DNA of 47,677 nucleotides from contig DYHX01000005.1 in assembly GCA_020723925.1 (NCBI GenBank), positions 1 through 47,677 of the forward strand, read 5' to 3'. A program made the position numbers and the translations under genes. Below, in pieces: positions 17,796 to 26,307 of the stretch. The notes beneath the pieces are model-generated. The model searched no databases. It was not told where the DNA came from and worked only from the letters and a program-made list of their open reading frames with translations. Positions within the stretch are counted from its first letter, which is position 1. The number at the start of each line of letters is the position of its first letter. This stretch comes from Nitrospira japonica. GTDB lineage: Bacteria; Nitrospirota; Thermodesulfovibrionia; Thermodesulfovibrionales; DYHX01.

Positions 17796-18876
17796 AAATC
17801 ACCATATCGCAGCGTGAGGTCATCTTCTTCAATGGCGAGTCCTCTGATTTGAGTATCAGGAGGCTTGCGCCTTCAATTTCCTGTGGCATGGGACACTCCC
17901 ATGTATCCTCCTCCTCTATAACTGCGAGGATATCGAGGATTTTAAACAGGTGTTCTGAGCCGCTGCCGAATGGAATAAGTTTTCTGCATGTCATCAGCCT
18001 GAGAAAAAATCCATCTCTCAGAAGCCTGTCAGACGCTGATGCTGCGAGGGATACAGCCTTTTCGAATATATCCTTATTCAGGGGCCCTATATTGTCGAGT
18101 ATCACAGTAAGTATCTTTGTTTCCTCTATACCAAACTCCTTCATCATGAGCTTTCCTGCCTTTGCAGATGCTTTCCAGTGTATCCTGCGCATATCATCAC
18201 CGTACCTGAAATCCCTTATCATACTCAACTCCTCACCTGTCCCGGGCCTTGTGATATAGGTCCCATAGCCATGTCCTGTCAATTCAGGGAGCAGCCCATC
18301 AACCTCCCTTATCTCAGGATAGACGATTATCTCTCCGCTTACGCGTGACTTTATCTTTTTTGAAAACAGGATAAGCGGAAAGCCGCTCTCAATGATGAAA
18401 TCACCATATCTGTAGATTCCCCTTCTCTCGAATAAAACAGAAACGTCCATAGAAATTTCGGATGAGGATGGTATATAAGGCATGTATCCAGCGCCTTTTA
18501 TCCCTTCTAAAAGATGAACCTTTATTGAGTATGATGGCAATAGCCTTTTCCTGTTTGATATGGATATTTTAAAAATTGCCCTGCCTTTTACGAATACTGG
18601 ATGCTGGACAGATACACTCAGGGTTAACCCCCTGAGATTAAGACTCAATACAGTAAGAGAGATTGTCAGGATGGAGAGCATCATGGAGAGGATAAGGTAT
18701 ATGAGATTATTGCCTGTATTGAACGCTGCCACTGCTATGAGGAATGTGGCAAGCAGAAACCTCTTACCCTCTCTCGTCGGTCTCACGGTTTTAGCCCCCT
18801 CGAACCCTTCAGCGCTGTTAAACTCAAACCGGAACAGGAATCTTTTCGAGTATCTCTTCCACCACCCTCTCAGCAT
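17779..18876 (-). CDS. DUF58 family protein
   Basis: 365 residues. Two adjacent hydrophobic helices near the N-terminus (about 38-82), then the DUF58 core with the signature YGDDMRRIHWKASAK and a vWA-like fold. Partner of the MoxR ATPase. The ATG at 18876 overlaps moxR by 53 bp. A GTG at 18786 with a GAGGGGG upstream is an alternative start just before the conserved RPTREGKRF. Function unknown; the trio is usually linked to envelope stress or protein assembly. Confidence 0.9.
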   Translation of the reverse strand: MLRGWWKRYSKRFLFRFEFNSAEGFEGAKTVRPTREGKRFLLATFLIAVAAFNTGNNLIYLILSMMLSILTISLTVLSLNLRGLTLSVSVQHPVFVKGRAIFKISISNRKRLLPSYSIKVHLLEGIKGAGYMPYIPSSSEISMDVSVLFERRGIYRYGDFIIESGFPLILFSKKIKSRVSGEIIVYPEIREVDGLLPELTGHGYGTYITRPGTGEELSMIRDFRYGDDMRRIHWKASAKAGKLMMKEFGIEETKILTVILDNIGPLNKDIFEKAVSLAASASDRLLRDGFFLRLMTCRKLIPFGSGSEHLFKILDILAVIEEEDTWECPMPQEIEGASLLILKSEDSPLKKMTSRCDMVIYAAAL

Positions 18877-19747
18877 CAGATATATATGTGCGTGCCTTGA
18901 GTATTATCCTGTGTCCAAGGACAAGAGGCGCTGGCTCCTTTATGTCATCAGGCACAACATAGTCTCTGCCCTCGTAATATGCGTTCGCCTTTGCAGCCTT
19001 GAGCAGGAATTGTGCCCCCCTTGTGCTTGCACCAAGTCTCACCCTATCATTCCTTCTCGTTTCAGTGATGATTGCCATAAGATAATCAAGGAGGCTCTCA
19101 TCAACCCTGACATTATCAACCTCTTTCTGCATCCGCAGTATTTCCTCGCCTGTTATCACTGGTTCAAGATGCTCCAGCAGCTCAAAGCTTGATTGCTCAA
19201 GCACAGCCTGCTTTTCGTATTCAGGAGTCGGATAACCAAGTTTTATATGCATCATGAACCTGTCAAGCTGGCTTTCAGGAAGTGGAAAAGTTCCCTGATA
19301 TTCTATCGGGTTCTGCGTTGCAATGACCATGAATGGCTCTGGGAGTGTGTATGTCTTCCTTTCTACAGATACCCTCCTCTCATTCATTGCCTGAAGTAGA
19401 GCTGACTGGGTCTTCGGGTTAGTCCTGTTTATCTCATCGGCAAGCACTATGTTTGCGAATACAGGGCCTGGCTTGAACTCAAACTCCCTGTTCTCAGGGT
19501 TATATATGCTCACGCCTATGATGTCTGTCGGAAGGAGGTCGCTTGTAAACTGCACCCTCTGAAATGAGCAGTTTGTTGCCCTGGCAAGGGTAAATGCAAG
19601 GGTGGTCTTTCCAACGCCAGGCACATCCTCTATAAGGAGATGTCCCCTTCCAAGGAGGGTGACAATAGCCATCTTAACAGCCCTGCCCTTCCCCTTTATT
19701 ATTAGGTCCATCCTTTGGTGTAGTAGTTTCAGTGAATTATTTTCCAT
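18824..19747 (-). CDS. MoxR family AAA+ ATPase
   Basis: About 307 residues. Walker A GVGKTTLA, Walker B LADEINR, sensor 1 IATQNPIEY and arginine-finger region LPESQLDRFMM are all present. A chaperone-like ATPase, here encoded first in an operon with DUF58 and TgpA proteins. Start chosen at ATG 19747 (MENNSLK); a TTG at 19774 would add nine residues. Confidence 0.94.
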   Translation of the reverse strand: MENNSLKLLHQRMDLIIKGKGRAVKMAIVTLLGRGHLLIEDVPGVGKTTLAFTLARATNCSFQRVQFTSDLLPTDIIGVSIYNPENREFEFKPGPVFANIVLADEINRTNPKTQSALLQAMNERRVSVERKTYTLPEPFMVIATQNPIEYQGTFPLPESQLDRFMMHIKLGYPTPEYEKQAVLEQSSFELLEHLEPVITGEEILRMQKEVDNVRVDESLLDYLMAIITETRRNDRVRLGASTRGAQFLLKAAKANAYYEGRDYVVPDDIKEPAPLVLGHRIILKARTYISDAERVVEEILEKIPVPV

Positions 19748-19785
19748 TACATTATTATTACCCCAATCCAGCAATAAGAGTTATA

Positions 19786-19995
19786 AATTCAATATCACCA
19801 ATGCCTATAGGAGGCATGGCAGGTGAAGAATTTTTAGTTCGACACCTTTAAATCCTTCATAAAAGGATTAAACAACCTTATCATCAAAAGCTAAACAGAT
19901 CAATCAGATTAGAAATATCTTTATGATATCTTGTCGATTCTAAAAATTATGAACCCCTGCCATACCTCCTATAGTTATCGCTGGATATTTGAGTA
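19786..19995. repeat. About 210-bp element with long imperfect terminal inverted repeats
   Basis: Most of the 305 bp between moxR and argH. CTATAGGAGG-C-ATGGCAGG (19805-19823) matches the complement of CCTGCCAT-A-CCTCCTATAG (19956-19974) with one mismatch. Similarity continues inward (AATTTTTAG and TCGACA on both sides) and outward (AATATC). An internal hairpin, AATCCTT / AAGGATT, lies near 19851-19869. No open frame inside. It looks like a MITE or a fold-back regulatory element. Confidence 0.6.
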
Positions 19996-20015
19996 TTATA
20001 CAACGAATAAAACCC

Positions 20016-20044
20016 TTGACACATTACTTCTAAAATTTTATCCT
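20016..20044 (+). promoter_or_regulatory. Possible sigma-70 promoter of argH
   Basis: TTGACA at 20016-20021 is a perfect -35 box. With a 17-bp spacer the -10 would be TATCCT (20039-20044, four of six matches). Transcription would then start almost at the argH ATG (20053), implying a very short or absent leader; no ribosome binding site is seen. The -10 assignment is weak. Confidence 0.35.
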
Positions 20045-20052
20045 TAGCCCAT

Positions 20053-21426
20053 ATGAAAAAACCATGGGCAGGGAGATTCAAGGAAAAGACCTCAAGGACT
20101 GTCGAGTCATTCACAGAATCCATCTCTTTTGACAGACGTCTCTGGAGATACGATATTATGGGGAGTATTGCCCATGCAAAGATGCTGGGCAAACAGGGCA
20201 TAATCCCAGGGTCAGACTCTGAGAAGATAGTCAGAGGCCTCGAGGAAATTGCTAAAGAGATAGAGGCAGGAAAGTTCAAGTTCAGGGACGACCTCGAGGA
20301 CATACATATGAACATAGAGGCAGCCCTCATAAAAAATATAGGCCCTGTCGGAGGAAAACTTCACACAGCAAGGTCAAGAAACGACCAGGTTGCCCTCGAC
20401 CTCAGACTCCTTCTCAGGACTGAGGCAAAAGAGATAATATCCCTCATAAAGCGGTTCCAAAAAACGATACTCAGCGTTGCAGAAAAAAATCTTGATGTTG
20501 TGATGCCCGGCTACACCCATCTCCAGAGGGCACAGCCAGTGCTCCTATCACACCATCTTCTATCATATATCGAGATGCTCCAGAGGGACAGGGAGAGGCT
20601 TGAGGATGCATTGAAAAGGATAAACATTCTTCCCCTCGGTTCATGCGCCCTTGCAGGGACAACACTGCCGATAGACAGGGCATATGTAGCAAAACTGCTC
20701 GGATTTAAGGGGATCTCAGAAAACAGCATTGATGCGGTCTCTGACAGAGACTTTGCCATAGAGTTTCTATCTGATGCGAGCACGCTCATGATGCACCTCT
20801 CAAGGCTTGCCGAGGAACTTGTCCTCTGGTCAACAGAGGAGTTCTCCTTTATTGAGCTGCCTGATGCATTCACAACAGGCTCGAGCATAATGCCGCAGAA
20901 GAAGAACCCTGACGTGGCAGAGCTTGTGAGGGGAAAAACAGGAAGGGTCTACGGAAATCTTGTCTCGCTCCTTACGATAATGAAGGGGCTCCCCCTTTCA
21001 TATAACCGTGACATGCAGGAAGACAAAAAGCCTGTTTTCGACACAGTGGATACACTGAAGGCATGCCTTGCTGTATTTGATGAGATGTTTTCAGGGATAA
21101 GATTCAAAAAACAAAGGATGCGTGAGACAGCAGGAGAGGCATATTCCACTGCAACAGACATTGCAGAGTATCTTGTCAGAAAGGGTCTTCCATTCAGAGA
21201 AGCCCATGAAGTAACAGGAAGAATTGTACTTCACTGTATCGAGAACAGAAAGAGGCTTGAGGCACTCTCAATTGAAGAGCTCAAGAAGTTCTCTTACTTA
21301 ATAGGGGAAGATATCTATTCTAACATTGAGGCTGAAGAGTCTGTGAAGGCAAGGAGATCGAGGGGCGGCACTGCGCCATCAGAGGTCAGGAAACAGATAA
21401 AAAGACTCAGAAGCGTAATCAGATGA
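20053..21426 (+). CDS. argH: Argininosuccinate lyase
   Basis: Last step of arginine synthesis: splits argininosuccinate to arginine and fumarate. 457 residues, full length. It begins [12 protein letters not shown], has [15 protein letters not shown] and the fumarase/aspartase signature [12 protein letters not shown] near residue 277. The TGA overlaps the start of the following lipoprotein gene as ATGA. No argG is in the window. Confidence 0.97.
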   Translation: MKKPWAGRFKEKTSRTVESFTESISFDRRLWRYDIMGSIAHAKMLGKQGIIPGSDSEKIVRGLEEIAKEIEAGKFKFRDDLEDIHMNIEAALIKNIGPVGGKLHTARSRNDQVALDLRLLLRTEAKEIISLIKRFQKTILSVAEKNLDVVMPGYTHLQRAQPVLLSHHLLSYIEMLQRDRERLEDALKRINILPLGSCALAGTTLPIDRAYVAKLLGFKGISENSIDAVSDRDFAIEFLSDASTLMMHLSRLAEELVLWSTEEFSFIELPDAFTTGSSIMPQKKNPDVAELVRGKTGRVYGNLVSLLTIMKGLPLSYNRDMQEDKKPVFDTVDTLKACLAVFDEMFSGIRFKKQRMRETAGEAYSTATDIAEYLVRKGLPFREAHEVTGRIVLHCIENRKRLEALSIEELKKFSYLIGEDIYSNIEAEESVKARRSRGGTAPSEVRKQIKRLRSVIR

Positions 21427-21656
21427 GAGAATACAGAATACAGAACACAGCCTCCCTATCTCTGTTATCTGTTATCTGCGTTCTGTTCCTGCTTGCCTCA
21501 TGCGGGAAAAAAGGAGAGCCTGTCCTTAAATCCTATGAAAAACCTGATGCACCATCGGGCCTGAGGGCAATACACGGGGATGATAAGACAAAACCTGAAG
21601 GGACTCCAAGCACGGATTCAAATGTCATTGTTATAAATCCAAAACCTGTTCCCTGA
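21423..21656 (+). CDS. Small LptM-like lipoprotein
   Basis: 77 residues. A hydrophobic signal segment ends in the lipobox LASC, followed by GKKGEPV, resembling the CGxKGP motif of LptM/YifL, which helps the LptD/LptE translocon in Enterobacteria. argH-lptM-lysA is a known gene order; here the lysA position is taken by a MITE-like element. Nucleotides about 21427-21480 consist of repeated AGAATACAGAATACAG and CTGTTATCTGTTATCTG units in inverted orientation, so the signal peptide appears to be repeat-derived. The assignment rests on position and lipobox. Confidence 0.65.
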   Translation: MREYRIQNTASLSLLSVICVLFLLASCGKKGEPVLKSYEKPDAPSGLRAIHGDDKTKPEGTPSTDSNVIVINPKPVP

Positions 21657-21698
21657 ATTTGTTGAATTCGGGTTTAATTTTATGATTTTTAATTATAT

Positions 21699-21837
21699 CC
21701 TAAATTGAGCGATTCTTTGATTATAAATCACTCTTTGACAGGCGAGACGCCTGTCCTACTGTTTGACGACATCACCCATAGGGTAGGACAGCCGTCTCGG
21801 CTGTCATGGGTTTGTATAATAAATCGCTCAATTTAGG
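21699..21837. mobile_element. MITE-like element with 16-bp perfect terminal inverted repeats
   Basis: CCTAAATTGAGCGATT (21699-21714) is repeated as its exact complement at 21822-21837. Directly outside both ends is TATAT, a possible 5-bp target duplication although low in complexity. Inside are two hairpins, GACAGGCG-AGA-CGCCTGTC (about 21737-21755) and GACAGCCG-TCT-CGGCTGTC (about 21787-21805), each flanked by a TCCTAC/GTAGGA half. No coding capacity. It ends 14 bp before the next start codon. Confidence 0.75.
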
Positions 21838-21850
21838 TATATAATTGTTT

Positions 21851-23773
21851 ATGGTTAAAGCTCATGAATCCTTTATAGACAGGGCATTAAAGCTACTCAA
21901 TCGTATTGCTGATTTTATTGCCTTCAGAGGTCTGACCATTCGTTGGAGGTTTACCCTCTTCTTCTTTGGAACGCTCTTCTGGTTCATAGTTATCGCTTCT
22001 ATTTCCATAGTAACCATGCGGATTGAAAGTTCGTATTACAAAGGGCTTGAGGCAATAGCAAACCATGATAACGCAGGGCAAAGGGTTATCAGGAAGTTGA
22101 GGGGTGCAAGTATATCTGCCCATAAGGTCGTAATATACAATGACATTTATGTAATCAGTCAGCATGCTGAAAGGGGAAGGGCAAGGCTTGATGATGCGAC
22201 AGCGTTTATTCAGATATTACTAAAAGGAGGGGTGCTCAGAGATTACTCCAAGGCAATAGAACACCTTTTTGATGAATTTTTAGTAAAACCTGTTCAGGGT
22301 AGTGAGCGTAAGAAACTTCTAATAGAGGCGATGGGGAAGGTTGAGAAGTTACGCGAGGTATTTGATAGGTTAATTATGGTTAAGTTAGGGAGAGATTACG
22401 AATACAGGCTCTTAGAGGGCTTAAGAGAGGTTGATACAATTACCATGGAGACAATAATAGTTATGAGCAATTTTTCTTCTGCCAACACAAAACTAATTCA
22501 TGATAACAAATACAAAATAAATAGATTGCAATACATATTAATAATTGCAATTGCCCTATCATTACTTACTGCAACCTCATTATTATTGATATTCCTCATC
22601 AGACTTTCCAGTTCTATGACAAAACCCATAAAGACAATGACAGGGTATATTAAGGACATTTCGGCTGGTGGGGTGATTACTTCACAAAGACATACCCGGA
22701 TGGCGGAAAAAGACGAGATGGGAGAGCTTTTCCATCAATTTGAGGGTCTTGTAGGGTGGTTCACCGAGATAAATTCCTATAAAAAGGTCATAGAGGAAGA
22801 CTATACAGTAGAGGATGTGTATTCCAGGCTTGCAGATGTCTTTAAAAGGCAGATAGGGCTCGATAATTTCCTGATCTATGAGGTATCAAATAGCAAAAAC
22901 ACTATGAAGGTTGTGTATCCGTTAGGGTCTGTGGGGTCGGAAATTTACTGTAACAGGGATACCCCGATTGACTGCAACCTCTGCAGGGCAAAGAAGACCG
23001 GACATATTATCTCATCACTGGAGTATCCTGATATATGCAGGCAATTTCTCTATGATAAGGAAAAGGAGTATGTCTGTGTGCCGCTGATTATGGGAGGCAG
23101 CACAGGCGGCGTAGTCCAGTTTGTATTTGATAAACATGAAGAAGGATTCAGTCAGGAGGCAGTAGATAAAAAGGTCTCTAATGCCCGGCAATACATAGAT
23201 GCAGCCCTCCCTGTTATTGAGGCAAAGAGGCTTCAGCTCGCCTTAAGAGAATCATCCCTCAGAGATACCTTAACAGGTTTACATAACAGGAGATTCCTCG
23301 AAGAGTATGTTGAAACCTTCGTGTCAGGGGTTTTAAGGAAAAAGACGCTCATGGGGCTTCTGATGTGTGATGTAGACTTCTTTAAAGAGGTAAACGATGT
23401 CTATGGGCACGATGTTGGGGATATGGTCTTGAGGGAGACAGCAAACATCATAAAGGGAAATGTCAGGTGTTCAGACATGGTTGTAAGATTTGGAGGGGAG
23501 GAATTTTTGGTAATCTTAATGGATGTCAGAGAAGGTGAAGCACAGGGGGTAGCAGAGGAGATAAGGAGTCAGATGGAAGGTGCCAAGATAAAGATAGCTG
23601 GAGGCCTTATCCAGAAGACAATCAGTATAGGGATAAGTGAATTTCCAAAGGATACAGAACAATTCTGGGAGGCTATCAAGTTCTCAGATGTAGCCCTTTA
23701 TAAGGCAAAAGAGACAGGCAGAAACAGGGTCGTTAGATTTACTCAGGAGATGTGGGCCGAGGAAAAATATTAA
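21851..23773 (+). CDS. Membrane diguanylate cyclase (HAMP-GAF-like-GGDEF)
   Basis: About 640 residues. Two transmembrane helices (about 27-55 and 221-247) enclose a helical periplasmic sensor. Then come a HAMP domain, a GAF-like domain with cysteines C367, C375, C378 and C396, and a C-terminal GGDEF domain. The active site reads RFGGEEF, preceded by RCSD exactly five residues upstream, so a product-inhibition I-site is present. CDVDFFKEVND and RDTLTGLHNRR are typical. Predicted to make c-di-GMP. A TATAAT overlaps the MITE end just upstream (21840-21845). Stops within the stop codon of the convergent gene at 23770. Confidence 0.9.
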   Translation: MVKAHESFIDRALKLLNRIADFIAFRGLTIRWRFTLFFFGTLFWFIVIASISIVTMRIESSYYKGLEAIANHDNAGQRVIRKLRGASISAHKVVIYNDIYVISQHAERGRARLDDATAFIQILLKGGVLRDYSKAIEHLFDEFLVKPVQGSERKKLLIEAMGKVEKLREVFDRLIMVKLGRDYEYRLLEGLREVDTITMETIIVMSNFSSANTKLIHDNKYKINRLQYILIIAIALSLLTATSLLLIFLIRLSSSMTKPIKTMTGYIKDISAGGVITSQRHTRMAEKDEMGELFHQFEGLVGWFTEINSYKKVIEEDYTVEDVYSRLADVFKRQIGLDNFLIYEVSNSKNTMKVVYPLGSVGSEIYCNRDTPIDCNLCRAKKTGHIISSLEYPDICRQFLYDKEKEYVCVPLIMGGSTGGVVQFVFDKHEEGFSQEAVDKKVSNARQYIDAALPVIEAKRLQLALRESSLRDTLTGLHNRRFLEEYVETFVSGVLRKKTLMGLLMCDVDFFKEVNDVYGHDVGDMVLRETANIIKGNVRCSDMVVRFGGEEFLVILMDVREGEAQGVAEEIRSQMEGAKIKIAGGLIQKTISIGISEFPKDTEQFWEAIKFSDVALYKAKETGRNRVVRFTQEMWAEEKY

Positions 23774-24186
23774 TGCCCTCCTGACTTCAGTATCCCGGAG
23801 GCAGCGAGCATCAATACCAGAACCTCAAGGATTGCGATGACACCATAAACTGAATCTTTCTTTCTGAAGAGTATCGGAATAACCCGTGTATAGCATATGA
23901 TGGTTACACCAGCAAGAAAGGCAATCCCGATAAAATTAAGAAAATCCCCTCTGCCGAGCATCCCGATCCATGACCAGCCAGGATAAATATTTGTATATTC
24001 AAGATATTTATGAACAGACATGCCCCAGTATTTTGAAAGGTCATTTACAGGCACATGGGGCTGAAGAATGCCTGACAGATAGATAATAAATGTAACCATT
24101 AGAATAAGCAGTCCTATCTTCATCCCCATATCAAGTATCTTTGCATAGGCAAGCTGTTCCTTTGTTGCCTTTAATCTCTTTTCCAT
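23770..24186 (-). CDS. Small membrane protein, partner of TauE permease
   Basis: 138 residues with three hydrophobic helices (about 18-39, 72-95 and 108-130). Start chosen at ATG 24186 because GGAGG precedes it by 5 bp. The last part (FRKKDSVYGVIAILEVLVL) resembles in layout the DUF1634 proteins that accompany TauE permeases, but I cannot confirm membership. Follows tauE in the same direction; the two are separated by a GTGAATAGT repeat. Its stop codon shares TTAA with the stop of the convergent diguanylate cyclase gene. Confidence 0.7.
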   Translation of the reverse strand: MEKRLKATKEQLAYAKILDMGMKIGLLILMVTFIIYLSGILQPHVPVNDLSKYWGMSVHKYLEYTNIYPGWSWIGMLGRGDFLNFIGIAFLAGVTIICYTRVIPILFRKKDSVYGVIAILEVLVLMLAASGILKSGGH

Positions 24187-24206
24187 AGAATTCCTCCGTT
24201 TATTAT

Positions 24207-24275
24207 AGTGAATAGTGAACAGTGATAAAATCAAAAATTTTTACTATTCACTGTTCACTGACGACTATTCACTGT
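24207..24275. repeat. GTGAATAGT-family inverted repeat
   Basis: AGTGAACAGTG (24214-24224) pairs with CACTGTTCACT (24249-24259), with extra GTGAATAGT/ACTATTCAC units on both sides. Lies between the tauE stop (24281) and the ribosome binding site of the small membrane gene; the stem may attenuate read-through. Confidence 0.75.
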
Positions 24276-24280
24276 CTTTA

Positions 24281-25249
24281 TCAGTTCCATATTCCAAGAC
24301 CTTTAAGCAACGCCCTTGCGCCTGCGAAAAGAAGCATTGCTATGACTATATATCGAACTGCTGCCGGTTTTGTCTTTGCAAGTATCCTGACACCAACTAT
24401 TGAACCAAGCATTATTCCAATAATTGAAGGTACAACCATCATGGGCAATACTGCACCATTATTAATATAGATCCAGGCAGCTGATGTGTCTGTTATGGAA
24501 AGCAGAAACTTGCTCGTTGCAACAGACACCTTTAAAGGAGCACCCATCATGAGGTTCAGAACCGGCACATTGGCCCATCCGGCGCCAAGTCCGAACATAC
24601 CGGCCATAACTCCAACAACAATAAAAGCCGCTAACCCCTGCGGCGTTCTGTGAATCTTCCAGTTAACTTCCTGCCCTGTTGATACCTCATAATAGACACC
24701 GTTTATTCTGAGGGCAGTTGATAGAGCATCAGCCTGCTTAACCTCCGGATATTCTGATTTCCTCGCCATCAGCATAATTGCCACAATGCCTAAGATAGTC
24801 GCCCCCAGTGCGGTCTGCACAATATTGGTCGGGAGTGCAAGACCTACCATTGCGCCCACAATGGCACAAGAAGAGGCAATAAGCGCAACGGGCAGGGCTA
24901 ACCGCAGGTCAGCCATTCCCTTTTTAAGCAATCCCGGACCGGCAGCCAGTGCGCCGGAAAGGGCGACCAGGAGACCAGCGCCCCTAACAAAGTCGAGATG
25001 AAATGGAAAGAAACCTCCAATAATAGGGACAAAAAGTACTCCACCACCTACACCTCCTAAAACAGCCACAATGCCGAGCAAGAATGTCACAACAAATAAG
25101 ACCAACGGCCATATCCACCATGGAGTGGAAGAATCTTTCTCAATTGGCGCTGCCACTGGTTCCACCCCATAAGCAATTCCAGAAAAATTTAGAAAAAGGT
25201 AAGCTGCTATTGTGATAATACAAATTGCGTACAAAAACTTGCGCAACAT
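24281..25249 (-). CDS. TauE/SafE family permease (sulfite exporter type)
   Basis: About 322 residues. N-terminal helix, then eight or more helices with the family's glycine-rich AVLGGVGGGVLFVPI near the first core helix and AGMFGLGAGWANVPVLN in the second half. Predicted anion exporter for sulfite, sulfoacetate or similar small organosulfonates; the real substrate is not deducible. Start at ATG 25249, with GAGGAGG 8 bp upstream. A 40-residue soluble insertion (about 180-205) separates the two repeats. Follows two receiver-domain genes on the same strand. Confidence 0.88.
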   Translation of the reverse strand: MLRKFLYAICIITIAAYLFLNFSGIAYGVEPVAAPIEKDSSTPWWIWPLVLFVVTFLLGIVAVLGGVGGGVLFVPIIGGFFPFHLDFVRGAGLLVALSGALAAGPGLLKKGMADLRLALPVALIASSCAIVGAMVGLALPTNIVQTALGATILGIVAIMLMARKSEYPEVKQADALSTALRINGVYYEVSTGQEVNWKIHRTPQGLAAFIVVGVMAGMFGLGAGWANVPVLNLMMGAPLKVSVATSKFLLSITDTSAAWIYINNGAVLPMMVVPSIIGIMLGSIVGVRILAKTKPAAVRYIVIAMLLFAGARALLKGLGIWN

Positions 25250-25317
25250 CCTCAATGCCTCCTCGATAGACTATGTTCATTCATAACGGCCAATAACAAA
25301 CACTTTTAAGAAATGCT

Positions 25318-25758
25318 TCACCAGCCTTTAGACTCTAATATCTCTTTCACATGTTCTTCAGCTTTTTTCTCAACTACGAGGATCCTCTTATGCTTGGCCT
25401 CTCCAATCTTTTCGAGCAATTTATTCAAGTCCACGGGTTTCTCTAAAAAATCCAATGCCCCCTCCTTCATAGCTTCAACACCTTTCTCCACTGTTGCATG
25501 CCCGGTAAGGATTATAATCTGGAGGTCAGGATTCTCGCTCCTCAGGCGTTTCAGGGTCTCTAAGCCGCCCATTCCAGGCATAGCGAGGTCCAGGACAATT
25601 GCATCAAAATCCTTGCCCTTTGCCCGCTTGATAGCCTCCTCACCGCCTGTAGCGGTATCGATTTTTAAACCGCGCCCCTCCAACCTCTTTGAAAACACAT
25701 CAAGAAACTGTTCCTCATCGTCCACTAAAAGGACATTTGCTTTAAGTTCTTCAGACAT
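25318..25758 (-). CDS. Stand-alone response-regulator receiver domain (1)
   Basis: 146 residues, receiver domain only. Acidic pair D13/D14, phospho-acceptor D57 (IVLDLAMPG), Thr in ILTGHA and Lys in LEKPVD are all in place, so phosphorylation is expected. A short charged helical tail follows the domain; no DNA-binding or enzyme output. A strong GGAGG precedes the ATG. Third receiver of the kinase/receiver cluster at 25318-29093. Confidence 0.93.
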   Translation of the reverse strand: MSEELKANVLLVDDEEQFLDVFSKRLEGRGLKIDTATGGEEAIKRAKGKDFDAIVLDLAMPGMGGLETLKRLRSENPDLQIIILTGHATVEKGVEAMKEGALDFLEKPVDLNKLLEKIGEAKHKRILVVEKKAEEHVKEILESKGW

Positions 25759-25776
25759 TTTAAATACCTCCTTTTT

Positions 25777-26235
25777 TTATTCTTCTTTTTTGATTATTTT
25801 CCGGGCAGTATCAAGCTCTCCTTCCTCAGCAAATGCGATTGCTGTCATAGCCCTCTCGATCTTCTCCCAGTATGCCTCTTTAATTTTAGCCACTAATAAA
25901 TCTATGTCAGCAGGCTTTCTGAGGAAATCAAATCCGCCCAGCCTTTTTGCCTCTTCCTCGTCTTTTTCAGTGCCGTGTCCTGTCAGGATAATCACCTGTA
26001 TATGTGGAGATAATTGTTTTATCTCTCGAAGGACTTCCATGCCGTGTAACCCTGGCATCTTTAAATCCAGCACTATTACATCAGGTTCTATCTTTTTGAT
26101 GAACGACAGTGCCTGCTCTCCGTCATAAACCGTAGCCACCATTAATTCCCTCATTTTGAGCCTCTGTGCAAGGGTATCCACAAAATCCACCTCGTCATCA
26201 ACCAACAGAACCTTTATTTCCTTCTTTTTCTTCAT
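25777..26235 (-). CDS. Stand-alone response-regulator receiver domain (2)
   Basis: About 152 residues. Acidic pair D13/D14, acceptor D57 (VIVLDLKMPG), TGHGTEKD and KPAD are present. The C-terminal extension (about 115-150, WEKIERAMTAIAFAEEGEL) is helical and looks like a short protein-interaction segment. No output domain. ATG at 26235 follows GGAGG; a GTG two codons upstream would overlap that site. 18 bp upstream of receiver 1. Confidence 0.92.
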   Translation of the reverse strand: MKKKKEIKVLLVDDEVDFVDTLAQRLKMRELMVATVYDGEQALSFIKKIEPDVIVLDLKMPGLHGMEVLREIKQLSPHIQVIILTGHGTEKDEEEAKRLGGFDFLRKPADIDLLVAKIKEAYWEKIERAMTAIAFAEEGELDTARKIIKKEE

Positions 26236-26307
26236 AGACACCTCCTTCCCAAAGGTTAATTTATATTTTTATCAAATATTTTTCATAAACATTGTTCACC
26301 ATATACT

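Noticed and set aside
15876-19747. MoxR-DUF58-transglutaminase operon as a novel system
   Set aside because: This gene set is widespread and the members look intact and ordinary.
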